From Eubacteriales Family XIII. Incertae Sedis bacterium (lineage in GTDB: Bacteria; Bacillota; Clostridia; Peptostreptococcales; Anaerovoracaceae), in assembly GCA_031261395.1 (NCBI GenBank), contig JAISJT010000017.1, forward strand, positions 1 to 62,797: a stretch of 62,797 bases of DNA, given 5' to 3'. The position numbers and the translations under genes were made by a program. Positions 36,235 through 43,974 of this stretch are shown one piece after another; the stretch's first letter is position 1; each line of letters opens with the position of its first letter. The notes under the pieces are model-generated. The model did not search any database. It was not told where the DNA came from and worked only from the letters and a program-made list of their open reading frames with translations.

Positions 36235-37440
36235 TTACGGATTGGCGATCGCGTTGGGGAGATCCAACGGCAATGCCTGCCACTCCGCGATGATCGCTTC
36301 CGCTTCGGCGGCTTTCGCATCCGTCCACACATGGTCGGGGCGTATCTCGGTCAGACGAGCCTGGATCGAACTGCCGATATCCGCGCCCACGCTGTCGATC
36401 CATATGTTCTTGACCGGTGAAACGATTTCGCGCCATTTCGCGAGTTCGTCGTCAGGCAGCACATAAACTTCCGGAAGTCCGTTCTTCTCAAATTTATCTG
36501 CAAGCTTCGCGCGGCCGTCGATGTCTCCCCTATCGCGGAGATAGTTTGCGACCGTGTAAGCTTTCCGGATATTTTCGCCCTGGAACAGCGCCTGAATATC
36601 CGCCGGGAGCTTGGCCCAGGATTCGGGGTTGAAGCAGGTATAGTTCGTGCTGGGCTGCACGAGTCCGCAGAGCGTCGAGTAATTGATGCTGTCCGAATAA
36701 TAATTCCCTACCGCGTTGTAATTGAGGCTGATCCCGTCTGCAACGCCTTTCATCAGGGCATCGGCATTTTCCGAAATCGGGAATGAAAGCGGGCTCATGC
36801 CAAGCAATTTCGCGGCCTCGGACGCGTAGGGACCAACCTCGATTTGGTTGAGTCCTTTGAGGTCATCCAGCGTATGAACCGGCTTCTTGGTAGTCTGTAG
36901 TTGCGTCGGACCGCCGTAGTGAGGGAACAGGAACATCACACCATTCTTCTCAAACTCCGCCTTCAGTTCCGGGAACTCTTCATACAGCTGCATATGGATA
37001 TCCGCAGACTGCAAAGCGCCCGGCCAATCGACGGTATCCGGCAAACAGACCGCCTGATTCAACTCGATCTCGCCCGTTGCCCACATGGAGTCGATCTTCC
37101 CTATGTCAGCAAGACCGTCACGGAGCGCCGCAAGTTCTTCACCGGCCGGCACAAGCGCGCCGTTCCCGTACTCGGTAAGGATCAGGCGGCCACCGCTCTC
37201 GTTGTACAGGAATTTGCGCCATGCATCAAAATAAATGATATCCGTACCATTGGCCGTATCCGGCGCGACAAATTTTAGTTCAATCGCCTCGTCCGACGCG
37301 GGTGTGGTCGCGGCCGCCGTGCTGTCACTGCCGGAAGACGCAGTCCCGCTATCGGCCGGCGGTGCGGATGTACCGCCGCCGCAAGCGGTCAACACGAGCA
37401 TCAACATTGCCAATCCTATTACCAGTATCCTCTTCTTCAT
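36235..37440 (-). CDS. dctP: TRAP transporter solute-binding lipoprotein DctP
   Basis: 401 aa, an extracellular substrate-binding protein. The signal peptide MKKRILVIGLAMLMLVLTAC ends in a lipobox (LTAC), so Lgt would lipidate it. A Ser/Ala/Thr-rich linker precedes the binding fold (ELKFVAPDTANGTDI...). TRAP receptors usually bind carboxylates or sulfonates through an Arg. The ligand here cannot be read from sequence. A strong RBS (AAAGGAGGAG) precedes the ATG. Confidence 0.92.
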   Translation of the reverse strand: MKKRILVIGLAMLMLVLTACGGGTSAPPADSGTASSGSDSTAAATTPASDEAIELKFVAPDTANGTDIIYFDAWRKFLYNESGGRLILTEYGNGALVPAGEELAALRDGLADIGKIDSMWATGEIELNQAVCLPDTVDWPGALQSADIHMQLYEEFPELKAEFEKNGVMFLFPHYGGPTQLQTTKKPVHTLDDLKGLNQIEVGPYASEAAKLLGMSPLSFPISENADALMKGVADGISLNYNAVGNYYSDSINYSTLCGLVQPSTNYTCFNPESWAKLPADIQALFQGENIRKAYTVANYLRDRGDIDGRAKLADKFEKNGLPEVYVLPDDELAKWREIVSPVKNIWIDSVGADIGSSIQARLTEIRPDHVWTDAKAAEAEAIIAEWQALPLDLPNAIANP

Positions 37441-37523
37441 CGATTTCTCCTCCTTTTGTTCTCACTACCAATAACTATTCTTCCAAGCTTGCCGGGCCTT
37501 ACTTCCCGGTCTATACCCGCTGC

Positions 37524-38438
37524 TTATCCGCCAAGCTGCACCTTGATGCCCCGGCGCGAAAACTCCTGTTTGATTCGCAGAAGCTGTTCATCCGTGTACT
37601 CCGGAGACGCCATCGTGTATTCCATTCCAAGCTGCGGATATTTGTTCTTGCCGTATTCGTGGTGTGCGATCAGGTCCACGCGCTCCACATGCCGCATCCC
37701 TGCGATGAGATCCGCGATCCTTTCGACCGATTCATCCGTTTCCGTGTATCCATGGATCAGCGGGAAGCGCACGATCATCGGCTTGCCGATCTCATCCATG
37801 CGCTTAAAATTGGCCAGGATCATGTCGTTGCTCACGCCCGTATTTGCGAGATGGGCAGCCGGGTCGAGTCCCTTGATGTCAAACAGCAAAAGATCCGCTT
37901 CCTCCATACATGCGAAAGACTCCGGCGTCGGCGTATACCCGCAGGTATCCAGCGCCGTATGAATCCGGTTTTCCCTGCACTTCCGGATAAACGCGCGTGT
38001 GAATTCCGCTTGCATGCTCGCTTCTCCGCCGCCGATCGTGACGCCGCCGTTCGATGCCCGATAAAAAGGCAAGTCGCTCCGCACGATCCGAAAGAGCTCG
38101 TCAACGGTGTACCATTTGCCGAATTGATCCAGCGCACCCGTAAAACATCCACCGATACATTTCAGACAATCCGTGCAGATTTTCCGGTCGATCACTACGT
38201 GCGCTGTATCGCCATCCGAAACCATACGGATCGCGTCAACAGGACACAGCGAAAGACACCGCCCGCAGCCGTTGCATAGCTCTTCTTCGTATTTGAGCTC
38301 CGGGATGCTGCGCTGCCCCTCCGGGTTGCAGCACCACAAGCAGCGCAACGGACATCCTTTCAAAAAGACCGTGGTGCGAATCCCGTACCCGTCCACGAAA
38401 GAACCGTGAATGATATGGAAGACGAGTCCTTTACACAC
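37524..38438 (-). CDS. glycyl-radical-enzyme activating enzyme (radical SAM)
   Basis: 304 aa. It uses a 4Fe-4S cluster and SAM to make the 5'-deoxyadenosyl radical that installs a glycyl radical on its partner. The cluster motif is intact (GCPLRCLWCCNPEG). Two ferredoxin-like motifs follow (CNGCGRCLSLCPVDAI, CTDCLKCIGGC). Some consensus positions differ: DGYGIRTTVF for DGPGIRT, and VTIGGGEASMQ for VTxSGGEPxxQ. The start is GTG, overlapping the stop of the partner gene by 8 bp. It is clearly co-expressed with that gene, yet the partner lacks the normal Gly target. Confidence 0.92.
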   Translation of the reverse strand: MCKGLVFHIIHGSFVDGYGIRTTVFLKGCPLRCLWCCNPEGQRSIPELKYEEELCNGCGRCLSLCPVDAIRMVSDGDTAHVVIDRKICTDCLKCIGGCFTGALDQFGKWYTVDELFRIVRSDLPFYRASNGGVTIGGGEASMQAEFTRAFIRKCRENRIHTALDTCGYTPTPESFACMEEADLLLFDIKGLDPAAHLANTGVSNDMILANFKRMDEIGKPMIVRFPLIHGYTETDESVERIADLIAGMRHVERVDLIAHHEYGKNKYPQLGMEYTMASPEYTDEQLLRIKQEFSRRGIKVQLGG

Positions 38439-40815
38439 CCTCGATCACCGTCCTCGAAATGATCTCGTCCTGCACTGTCTTCGGCAGTCCGACGAAATAC
38501 GCGCTATACGTTGCAACACGTACCAACAGATCCCGATAGTTCTCCGGGTGCTCCTGCGCATCCCGCAGCATTTCGTTACTGATGATGTTGAACTGAATGA
38601 TGTCGCCGCCGAGCTGGCAGTAGGTCTTCAACAGCAAAGCAAACTTCCAGATCTTCTCTTCTTCTTCGAGACTTTCCGGATTGAACTTCATGTTGACGAC
38701 GGAACCGCCGATCGCGCGCGCAAAGTTCTGCTTGACCGTCGACATAATCGTCGAAGTCGCACCGGAGACATTGCGCCCCTGGAACGGCGACATGCCGCCT
38801 TCCGAATAAGGCTCGCCGGCTTTGCGCCCGTCCGGCGTCGCACCGAGGATCCGCCCGAGGCTCACATTGGACGTCACCCCCGAACCTGCCAGCGTATATT
38901 TGCGGCCGTGCGGTCCGGTATATTTGTCCATCTCATCACACAGGAATTCCAAAACGTCGTTGACGATCAGGTCTGCATAATCATCGTCGTTGCCGTATTT
39001 CGGAGCAGATTTCAGCACGAACAGCACTTCATCTTCGCCTTCGAAATCCTTATCGAGTGCATTCAATACCTGGTCCATCGTCAGGCGCTTGTCGTCGAAC
39101 ACCGCCTTCTTGACGGCAGCGAGCGAATCACCGACGCTTGGAATGCCGCCGCACCAAAGATTGATCGTCGAATATGGCGCACCCCCTTCCACAACATCCT
39201 TCCCGTTCTCGATGCATCCGTCATAAAGTGCGGACTGGAACGGAGAGGGCGCGATCTCGCCAAACAACCTCATATAGATGTTGATTGCCTCGATGCTGCG
39301 CGGAAGCAGATACCGCATCTGCGTCTTGTATGCTTCCCACAGATCCTCGTAGGTCTTGAAGTTTCGCGGGTCACCTGTCTCTGCGCCGATCTTCTTGCCG
39401 CCAAGCCGCGTCACGCCGTTGTTCAGCGCAAGTTCGAGCATCATCGGCGCACTCCAGAAATCGGCGCCAACATCATGAGAAATGCCGGGAAGCGTGTGAA
39501 GGAAGCAAGCCGTCAACGCAAATTTCCGCGCATCATCAACCGTTTTTCCCGCATTCAGCATCTGCAGGATCGCGACGTCATCCCCGACAAATTTGATCTT
39601 TCCTTTGACGAGTATCGCCAGCCGGACGGCCTTCATGAGCAGCGCATCGGAGATCGTGTTGTAAATCCGGAAGGAGATGTCCTCACATAGCATGACGTCC
39701 TCTTCCGCATCCAAGAATACGTCGGTCAGTTCCTCCGCAAGATTCTGCGTGCTTCCCGGGGTAAAGCCGCCGAGCGCCACCGTCGAAAGTGTGATCGACC
39801 CCTGACCGCCGGATTTGCCCGTGCTGGTGACCGGCTGCGGCATCAGCATCTCGTTGATCTTGAGGTAGAAGAGCGCGATCAGTTCACGCGCCTTTGCACG
39901 GGTGAGGCGACCGTCCTCGATATCTTTCTTGTAATAAGGATAGAGGTATTGATCCATACGTCCAAAGCCGATGCCCGGACCATACCCTTCCAGCATCACG
40001 GTGAGATAGACGAACCAGAGCGACTGCAGAGCCTCGTAGAAAGTCTCCGCCGGGCGCTGCGGAACTTTCCGGCAAATCCGGGCGATCTCCACGAGCTCGT
40101 CTTTGCGGTTCGGATCGCTCTCGGCGTTTGCCAGCTCCGTCGCCAGATCTGCGTATCGGTTTGCATAGGCAATCGACGCTTCCAGCGAAATGCGCGTCGC
40201 CTTCAGGAAAATCTTTTTTTTGGTCGATTCCGGATCAGTGCGGTCGAGTGCGGAAAGACTTTCGTCGACCTTCGCAATCAACCCGTCGATGCCGTTTTCG
40301 ATCGCGCGCTCGTATCCCGGGATACAGTGCGACATGTGCTTGCCGTCGATCGGGTTCGCGCCGCCTTGCTCCCAGGCCAAGCCCCGAACCTCCATATAGT
40401 CTTCCGGAACTTCTGCCAGAAATTTGTCACATACCGATCGTCCTTCCCACCAGGAAAGGATCGAATGAAACTTCTCTTTCTCTTCCTCTGTCAGCGGCGT
40501 GATCTGCTCCCCTGTCGCCCGGTCTTTGGCCGCATCCGTAGTGAATTCCTGCAGATACCATCTCCATTCAACTTCCGGGATCATCGATCCACCCATGCGT
40601 TTGCTGGATGCATTTCCGACGATCAGTTCGGCGTCATGAATCTGGACAGTACCTTTTGTCAGGAGTTTCGCGAGCGACTTCGCGCGTTTCATTACATACG
40701 GATCGCCTTCGGTCTCCTTGTAGGATTCCGTGAGAAGTTCCGCCCTTTCCGTGCACAGCTCCGGCAGCGTGCGGATCTGCTCTTTAATCAAATTGATTCT
40801 GAATTTCGGCTCCAT
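38431..40815 (-). CDS. glycyl-radical-enzyme homologue lacking the radical glycine
   Basis: 794 aa from ATG 40815 (AAGGAG 8 nt upstream; an upstream ATG at 40857 has less support). The whole length matches PFL/glycerol-dehydratase-type glycyl radical enzymes, for example EALQSLWFVYLTVMLEG, GFGRMDQYLYPYY, ALNNGVTRLGG and ATPDGRKAGEPYSEGGMSPFQG. The active-site Cys is kept (ALTACFLHTLPG, codon 39505-39507, residue 437), but the usual Glu two residues later is Leu. The C-terminal box reads VRVATYSAYFV, not RV(S/A)GYSA. The codon at 38509-38511 is ACG (Thr769). GGN to ACG needs two changes, so this is not a one-base error. It may be a pseudoenzyme or use another radical site. Confidence 0.9.
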   Translation of the reverse strand: MEPKFRINLIKEQIRTLPELCTERAELLTESYKETEGDPYVMKRAKSLAKLLTKGTVQIHDAELIVGNASSKRMGGSMIPEVEWRWYLQEFTTDAAKDRATGEQITPLTEEEKEKFHSILSWWEGRSVCDKFLAEVPEDYMEVRGLAWEQGGANPIDGKHMSHCIPGYERAIENGIDGLIAKVDESLSALDRTDPESTKKKIFLKATRISLEASIAYANRYADLATELANAESDPNRKDELVEIARICRKVPQRPAETFYEALQSLWFVYLTVMLEGYGPGIGFGRMDQYLYPYYKKDIEDGRLTRAKARELIALFYLKINEMLMPQPVTSTGKSGGQGSITLSTVALGGFTPGSTQNLAEELTDVFLDAEEDVMLCEDISFRIYNTISDALLMKAVRLAILVKGKIKFVGDDVAILQMLNAGKTVDDARKFALTACFLHTLPGISHDVGADFWSAPMMLELALNNGVTRLGGKKIGAETGDPRNFKTYEDLWEAYKTQMRYLLPRSIEAINIYMRLFGEIAPSPFQSALYDGCIENGKDVVEGGAPYSTINLWCGGIPSVGDSLAAVKKAVFDDKRLTMDQVLNALDKDFEGEDEVLFVLKSAPKYGNDDDYADLIVNDVLEFLCDEMDKYTGPHGRKYTLAGSGVTSNVSLGRILGATPDGRKAGEPYSEGGMSPFQGRNVSGATSTIMSTVKQNFARAIGGSVVNMKFNPESLEEEEKIWKFALLLKTYCQLGGDIIQFNIISNEMLRDAQEHPENYRDLLVRVATYSAYFVGLPKTVQDEIISRTVIEGV

Positions 40816-40873
40816 TGGAAACTCTCCTTTCTCTTCGCCATATCGTGAATTTATCACAACCCTTCAAGCGTTT

Positions 40874-40978
40874 GGTATTCCCGATTGACTATACAGATAT
40901 AAAGAAAACTTATACCCCCCTGCGAAAACTACTCTTTTATAATTTCTATTTATAACCGTATAATCAATCGGGAGTACC
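40874..40978. promoter_or_regulatory. divergent promoter region with matching 21-bp inverted arms
   Basis: Two 21-bp arms, 40874-40894 and 40958-40978, are inverted copies matching at 19 of 21 positions. Each contains a -10-like hexamer pointing outward (TATAGT toward the glycyl-radical-enzyme gene, TATAAT at 40959-40964 toward the methyltransferase gene), followed by CAATCGGGA. Neither has a good -35. The symmetry suggests one regulator binding just downstream of both -10 boxes. The arm centres are 84 bp apart. Confidence 0.6.
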
Positions 40979-41040
40979 CACCACTTCGTCCCTTGTGATA
41001 ATTTCAGGATGTAGGGAAGAGACAGGAGAGGGAGGCGAAG

Positions 41041-42030
41041 ATGAGTTTTTCGGATATCACGGAACGCGAAAACTACCAAATGGTCTTGGACAACAAAGTC
41101 CCGGAATGGGTGCCCTGCTCTCATCGCGCGGTGGATATCATTCCGGATCCGATCAATGAGCAGGGGATACGCTTTCAAGGCGGCCGCGACGTCTTCGGCG
41201 TGAATTGGCTCGTTACGGAGGGAACGGCTTTGGCCCCGACGCCGGATCCCGGCGAGATCCTGTTGCGGGATGTGACCAAATGGAAGGAAGCTTTTCGGCC
41301 TCCGGATCTGTCGTGCATTGATTGGGCGGGTCTGGCGGAGTCCGCCGAGAGAAATATCGACCGCAAAGAAAAAATGATCCTCTTCGACAGTCAAAACTTT
41401 TGCTTTCAGCGCCTCATGTCTTTGATGGGGCTTGAGGGGTCATTGATCGCCCTGTACGAAGAACCGGAGGCCTGCTATGAATTTTTTGACGCTGTCACGA
41501 ATTACAAGCTCGACATCCTGCGTCATGTGGACAAGTACTTTCATCCGGATATTTTCTGTTGTTTCGATGACGTCGCGCACAAGACAAACCTATTCCTGTC
41601 CGCGGATATGTTCCGGACGCTCATCAAGCCCCATTATATGCGCTTCTACAAAGAAGTTATCGATCGCGGGATGATCCCGGAACATCATATCTGCGGGTTT
41701 TGTGAGGATATCTATCAGGATCTGGCGGATTGCGGCATACGCATCACGAATCCGGCAGAGCCCGTCAACGATATCGCCTTGGCCCAACAGAAATATCATG
41801 ACCAGTTGATTTTCCGCGGCGGGATCGATAGTTTCGGAAAATATTCATGGACGGAGGACAATGACGAAATGCTTCGCGCCGAGGTTCGCCGCTGCATGGA
41901 CAACTATGCGCCGGCCGGCAATTATATTTTTGCCGTACTCGGTTTGTATTTGCCCGGACCATGGATCCCGTTTCCTAAGCCAATGGAAGAAGAATACGAT
42001 CGGCTGCGCTTCCGCTATCGCCATGGATGA
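41041..42030 (+). CDS. UroD/MtaA-like methyltransferase
   Basis: 329 aa of the uroporphyrinogen-decarboxylase superfamily, which includes corrinoid-dependent methyltransferases. The family layout is seen: WVPCSHRAVD near the N-terminus, EEPEACYEFFDAVTNY, HHICGFCEDIYQDLADCGI and LIFRGGIDSFG. The HxC in HHICG corresponds to the zinc-binding His-x-Cys of MtaA/MtbA, which is absent from true haem-pathway UroD. This favours a methyltransferase role. RBS GGGAGGCGAAG. It is divergent from the glycyl-radical-enzyme homologue, and its stop overlaps the CobW-like start by 8 bp. Confidence 0.75.
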   Translation: MSFSDITERENYQMVLDNKVPEWVPCSHRAVDIIPDPINEQGIRFQGGRDVFGVNWLVTEGTALAPTPDPGEILLRDVTKWKEAFRPPDLSCIDWAGLAESAERNIDRKEKMILFDSQNFCFQRLMSLMGLEGSLIALYEEPEACYEFFDAVTNYKLDILRHVDKYFHPDIFCCFDDVAHKTNLFLSADMFRTLIKPHYMRFYKEVIDRGMIPEHHICGFCEDIYQDLADCGIRITNPAEPVNDIALAQQKYHDQLIFRGGIDSFGKYSWTEDNDEMLRAEVRRCMDNYAPAGNYIFAVLGLYLPGPWIPFPKPMEEEYDRLRFRYRHG

Positions 42031-42637
42031 GCCGATGCATATCGTCCTGTTCGCCGGGTTTCTCGGTTCCGGGAAAACGACGGTCATTTCCCGCCTTATC
42101 GAAGTGATTCGGCGCCGCCATGCCGGATCCATGGCGCTGATCGAAAATGAAGTTGGTCCGAACGGCGTCGACGACTTGCTTCTTGGCGGCTTCGCAGAAG
42201 TGAAAATTACCTCGCTTCTTGGGGGGTGTGCCTGCTGTCAAATCACGGGCAGCCTGCTGCGCGCGATACAGACGATCAGGAAAGATCTCTCCCCTCGGTG
42301 GCTGTTTGTCGAGCTGAGCGGCGTCGCCCTGCTGAGTGGCATCAAGGGGCAGATCGCCGGTCTCTTGCAAGGGGATGATTCCCTCACGGCGGTGACGATC
42401 ATCGATGCGGTGCGCTGGATGCGCTTGCGCCGCGCCGCACCCGCCTTCATGGAAGACCAGATCCAGGACGCCGACGTGATCCTGTTGAACAAAACGGATG
42501 TGGCTCATGAAACAGAAACGGTAAGGGACGATGTGGCGCAAGTCGCGCCAAAACATCCGATCCTAACTTTTTCTGCACTTTCCGGAGACGGTGAGGAACT
42601 TTTTGAGGAGCTCTGCACGAATAGGAAGGAGTTGTGA
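42023..42637 (+). CDS. CobW/COG0523-type metallochaperone GTPase domain
   Basis: 204 aa from ATG 42023. The G1 loop is FAGFLGSGKTT, then ENEVGPNGVDD, the metal-binding CxCC signature of COG0523 (GGCACCQITG), and LLNKTD (G4). The protein ends after the GTPase core, without the C-terminal CobW_C domain of usual 300-plus-residue relatives. That part seems to be encoded by the next gene. Coupling to the UroD/MtaA-like gene suggests delivery of zinc or another metal to that enzyme, which is inferred. Confidence 0.82.
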   Translation: MDEPMHIVLFAGFLGSGKTTVISRLIEVIRRRHAGSMALIENEVGPNGVDDLLLGGFAEVKITSLLGGCACCQITGSLLRAIQTIRKDLSPRWLFVELSGVALLSGIKGQIAGLLQGDDSLTAVTIIDAVRWMRLRRAAPAFMEDQIQDADVILLNKTDVAHETETVRDDVAQVAPKHPILTFSALSGDGEELFEELCTNRKEL

Positions 42638-42640
42638 CCC

Positions 42641-43057
42641 ATGCATGACGGAGAAGATCATCATCACCATCCGAGCGAAGAGTTGGCGGAAAATATCTTT
42701 GCGTTCGGCTTCCGGCGCAAAATCGAGTTTGCCGGCACGATGTCCCGCGAACAGATCGAACAGAGGCTAAAGAGACTGTTCTTGTTATTGGGAACCATGT
42801 TTTCGGACGAGGGGATGATCCCGGGGCATATCAAAGGCGTTTGCCGCATCGAAGACGCGCTGTGTTTTTTTTCTATGACACGCGCTGATTTGGTGGAACA
42901 AACAGAACAATGCGGGTGGGAGAGGATCGACGCGGCGCATTCCTGTGAACTGACGCTGAATATTCTGTCCCTCCGTCCCGCGCAAATAACAGAGGAGACG
43001 ATCCTCGGTATATTGGAGATCCTGCACGATTTCCGGGACAGAGCGACGATTGTTTGA
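42641..43057 (+). CDS. His-rich small protein, probable detached CobW C-terminal domain
   Basis: 138 aa starting MHDGEDHHHHPSEE, a His cluster like the His-rich linker between the GTPase and C-terminal domains of COG0523 proteins. The body (NIFAFGFRRKIEFAGTMSREQ...) could be the CobW_C-like fold. It lies 3 bp after the GTPase stop, with GGAG in the RBS. I infer that one ancestral gene has split, or that two co-expressed subunits exist. The alternative is an unrelated metal-binding accessory protein. Confidence 0.55.
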   Translation: MHDGEDHHHHPSEELAENIFAFGFRRKIEFAGTMSREQIEQRLKRLFLLLGTMFSDEGMIPGHIKGVCRIEDALCFFSMTRADLVEQTEQCGWERIDAAHSCELTLNILSLRPAQITEETILGILEILHDFRDRATIV

Positions 43058-43081
43058 CACAACTCCCTGCGCACAGCGTCT

Positions 43082-43969
43082 TCAAGCAGGGGTATTGACG
43101 AGCAGCCGGCTTGGGATGACGCCGATGTCGAGCGGCAGAGGATCGCCGCGCTCGCCGTCAACATCCGTATTGACTTCCGGCACGGTAGATTCTATGCGCA
43201 GGCGCGGCGTCTTGAAATAGACGACTCGCTTGTCCGTCGTATGATGCCCCGTCATCACGGCGAAGAGCACGGGCAGCAGATCGGGCGGGATGAGTTTTTT
43301 GAACACGATCACATCGAGCAGACCATCGCTCGCCTCGGACAGCGGCGCCACATTTTTGAAGCCGCCCGCCGAGCGTCCGTTCATGACGATGACGGCGCTG
43401 ACCTTTGTATCAATATCCATTTCCGCGCTGCGGATGCGCAGCTGCGCCGCGCGGGCAAACGGCACCTCCGTCAGCGCCCGCAGATAATATGCGCCAAGGC
43501 CGAGGGTATTTTTGATGGCCGGATCGGTTTTCTGGCTGATGTCAACAAGCATACCGATAGCCAGCACATTCACAAAGCAACGCGCCCCCGCCGTGCCTAC
43601 GTCCAATTTTGTATAATGACTGTCTAACGCCGTCTCTATCATCTCATCGATCGTATTCGGAATGCCGAGAAACGAGGCCAGGTCGTTGGCGGTCCCTGCG
43701 GGCAGGATCGCAATAGGCAGATGGATATCGTGTTTGACCATAGCGTTCACGACCAGATTGATGGTTCCGTCTCCGCCGGCAATCAGGATTTTCGTGTATT
43801 CACGCACCGGAAGTTCCGTCAGCGCCCGATCCAAATCCACGAGCCCGCCGAGGCGAAACGGTACGACGAGAATGCCGCGGTCCGCGAAACCCCCGATGAC
43901 TTTATCGAGATGCATCGTGACGATGCCGGCGCCGGCGTTCGGATTATAGACCAATAATACGCGTTCCAT
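43082..43969 (-). CDS. diacylglycerol/lipid kinase (YegS/DgkB family)
   Basis: 295 aa. VYNPNAGAG at the N-terminus, the nucleotide-binding loop ILIAGGDGTINLVVNAM, and LPAGTANDLASFLGIP are the DAGK catalytic-domain signatures. It probably recycles diacylglycerol to phosphatidic acid. It follows folC by 5 bp on the same strand and converges on the His-rich gene. Confidence 0.9.
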   Translation of the reverse strand: MERVLLVYNPNAGAGIVTMHLDKVIGGFADRGILVVPFRLGGLVDLDRALTELPVREYTKILIAGGDGTINLVVNAMVKHDIHLPIAILPAGTANDLASFLGIPNTIDEMIETALDSHYTKLDVGTAGARCFVNVLAIGMLVDISQKTDPAIKNTLGLGAYYLRALTEVPFARAAQLRIRSAEMDIDTKVSAVIVMNGRSAGGFKNVAPLSEASDGLLDVIVFKKLIPPDLLPVLFAVMTGHHTTDKRVVYFKTPRLRIESTVPEVNTDVDGERGDPLPLDIGVIPSRLLVNTPA

Positions 43970-43974
43970 TTTTT

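Noticed and set aside
40864..41394. 176-codon ORF antisense to the UroD/MtaA-like gene
   Set aside because: The plus-strand gene has a clear family match and RBS. The antisense frame has neither.
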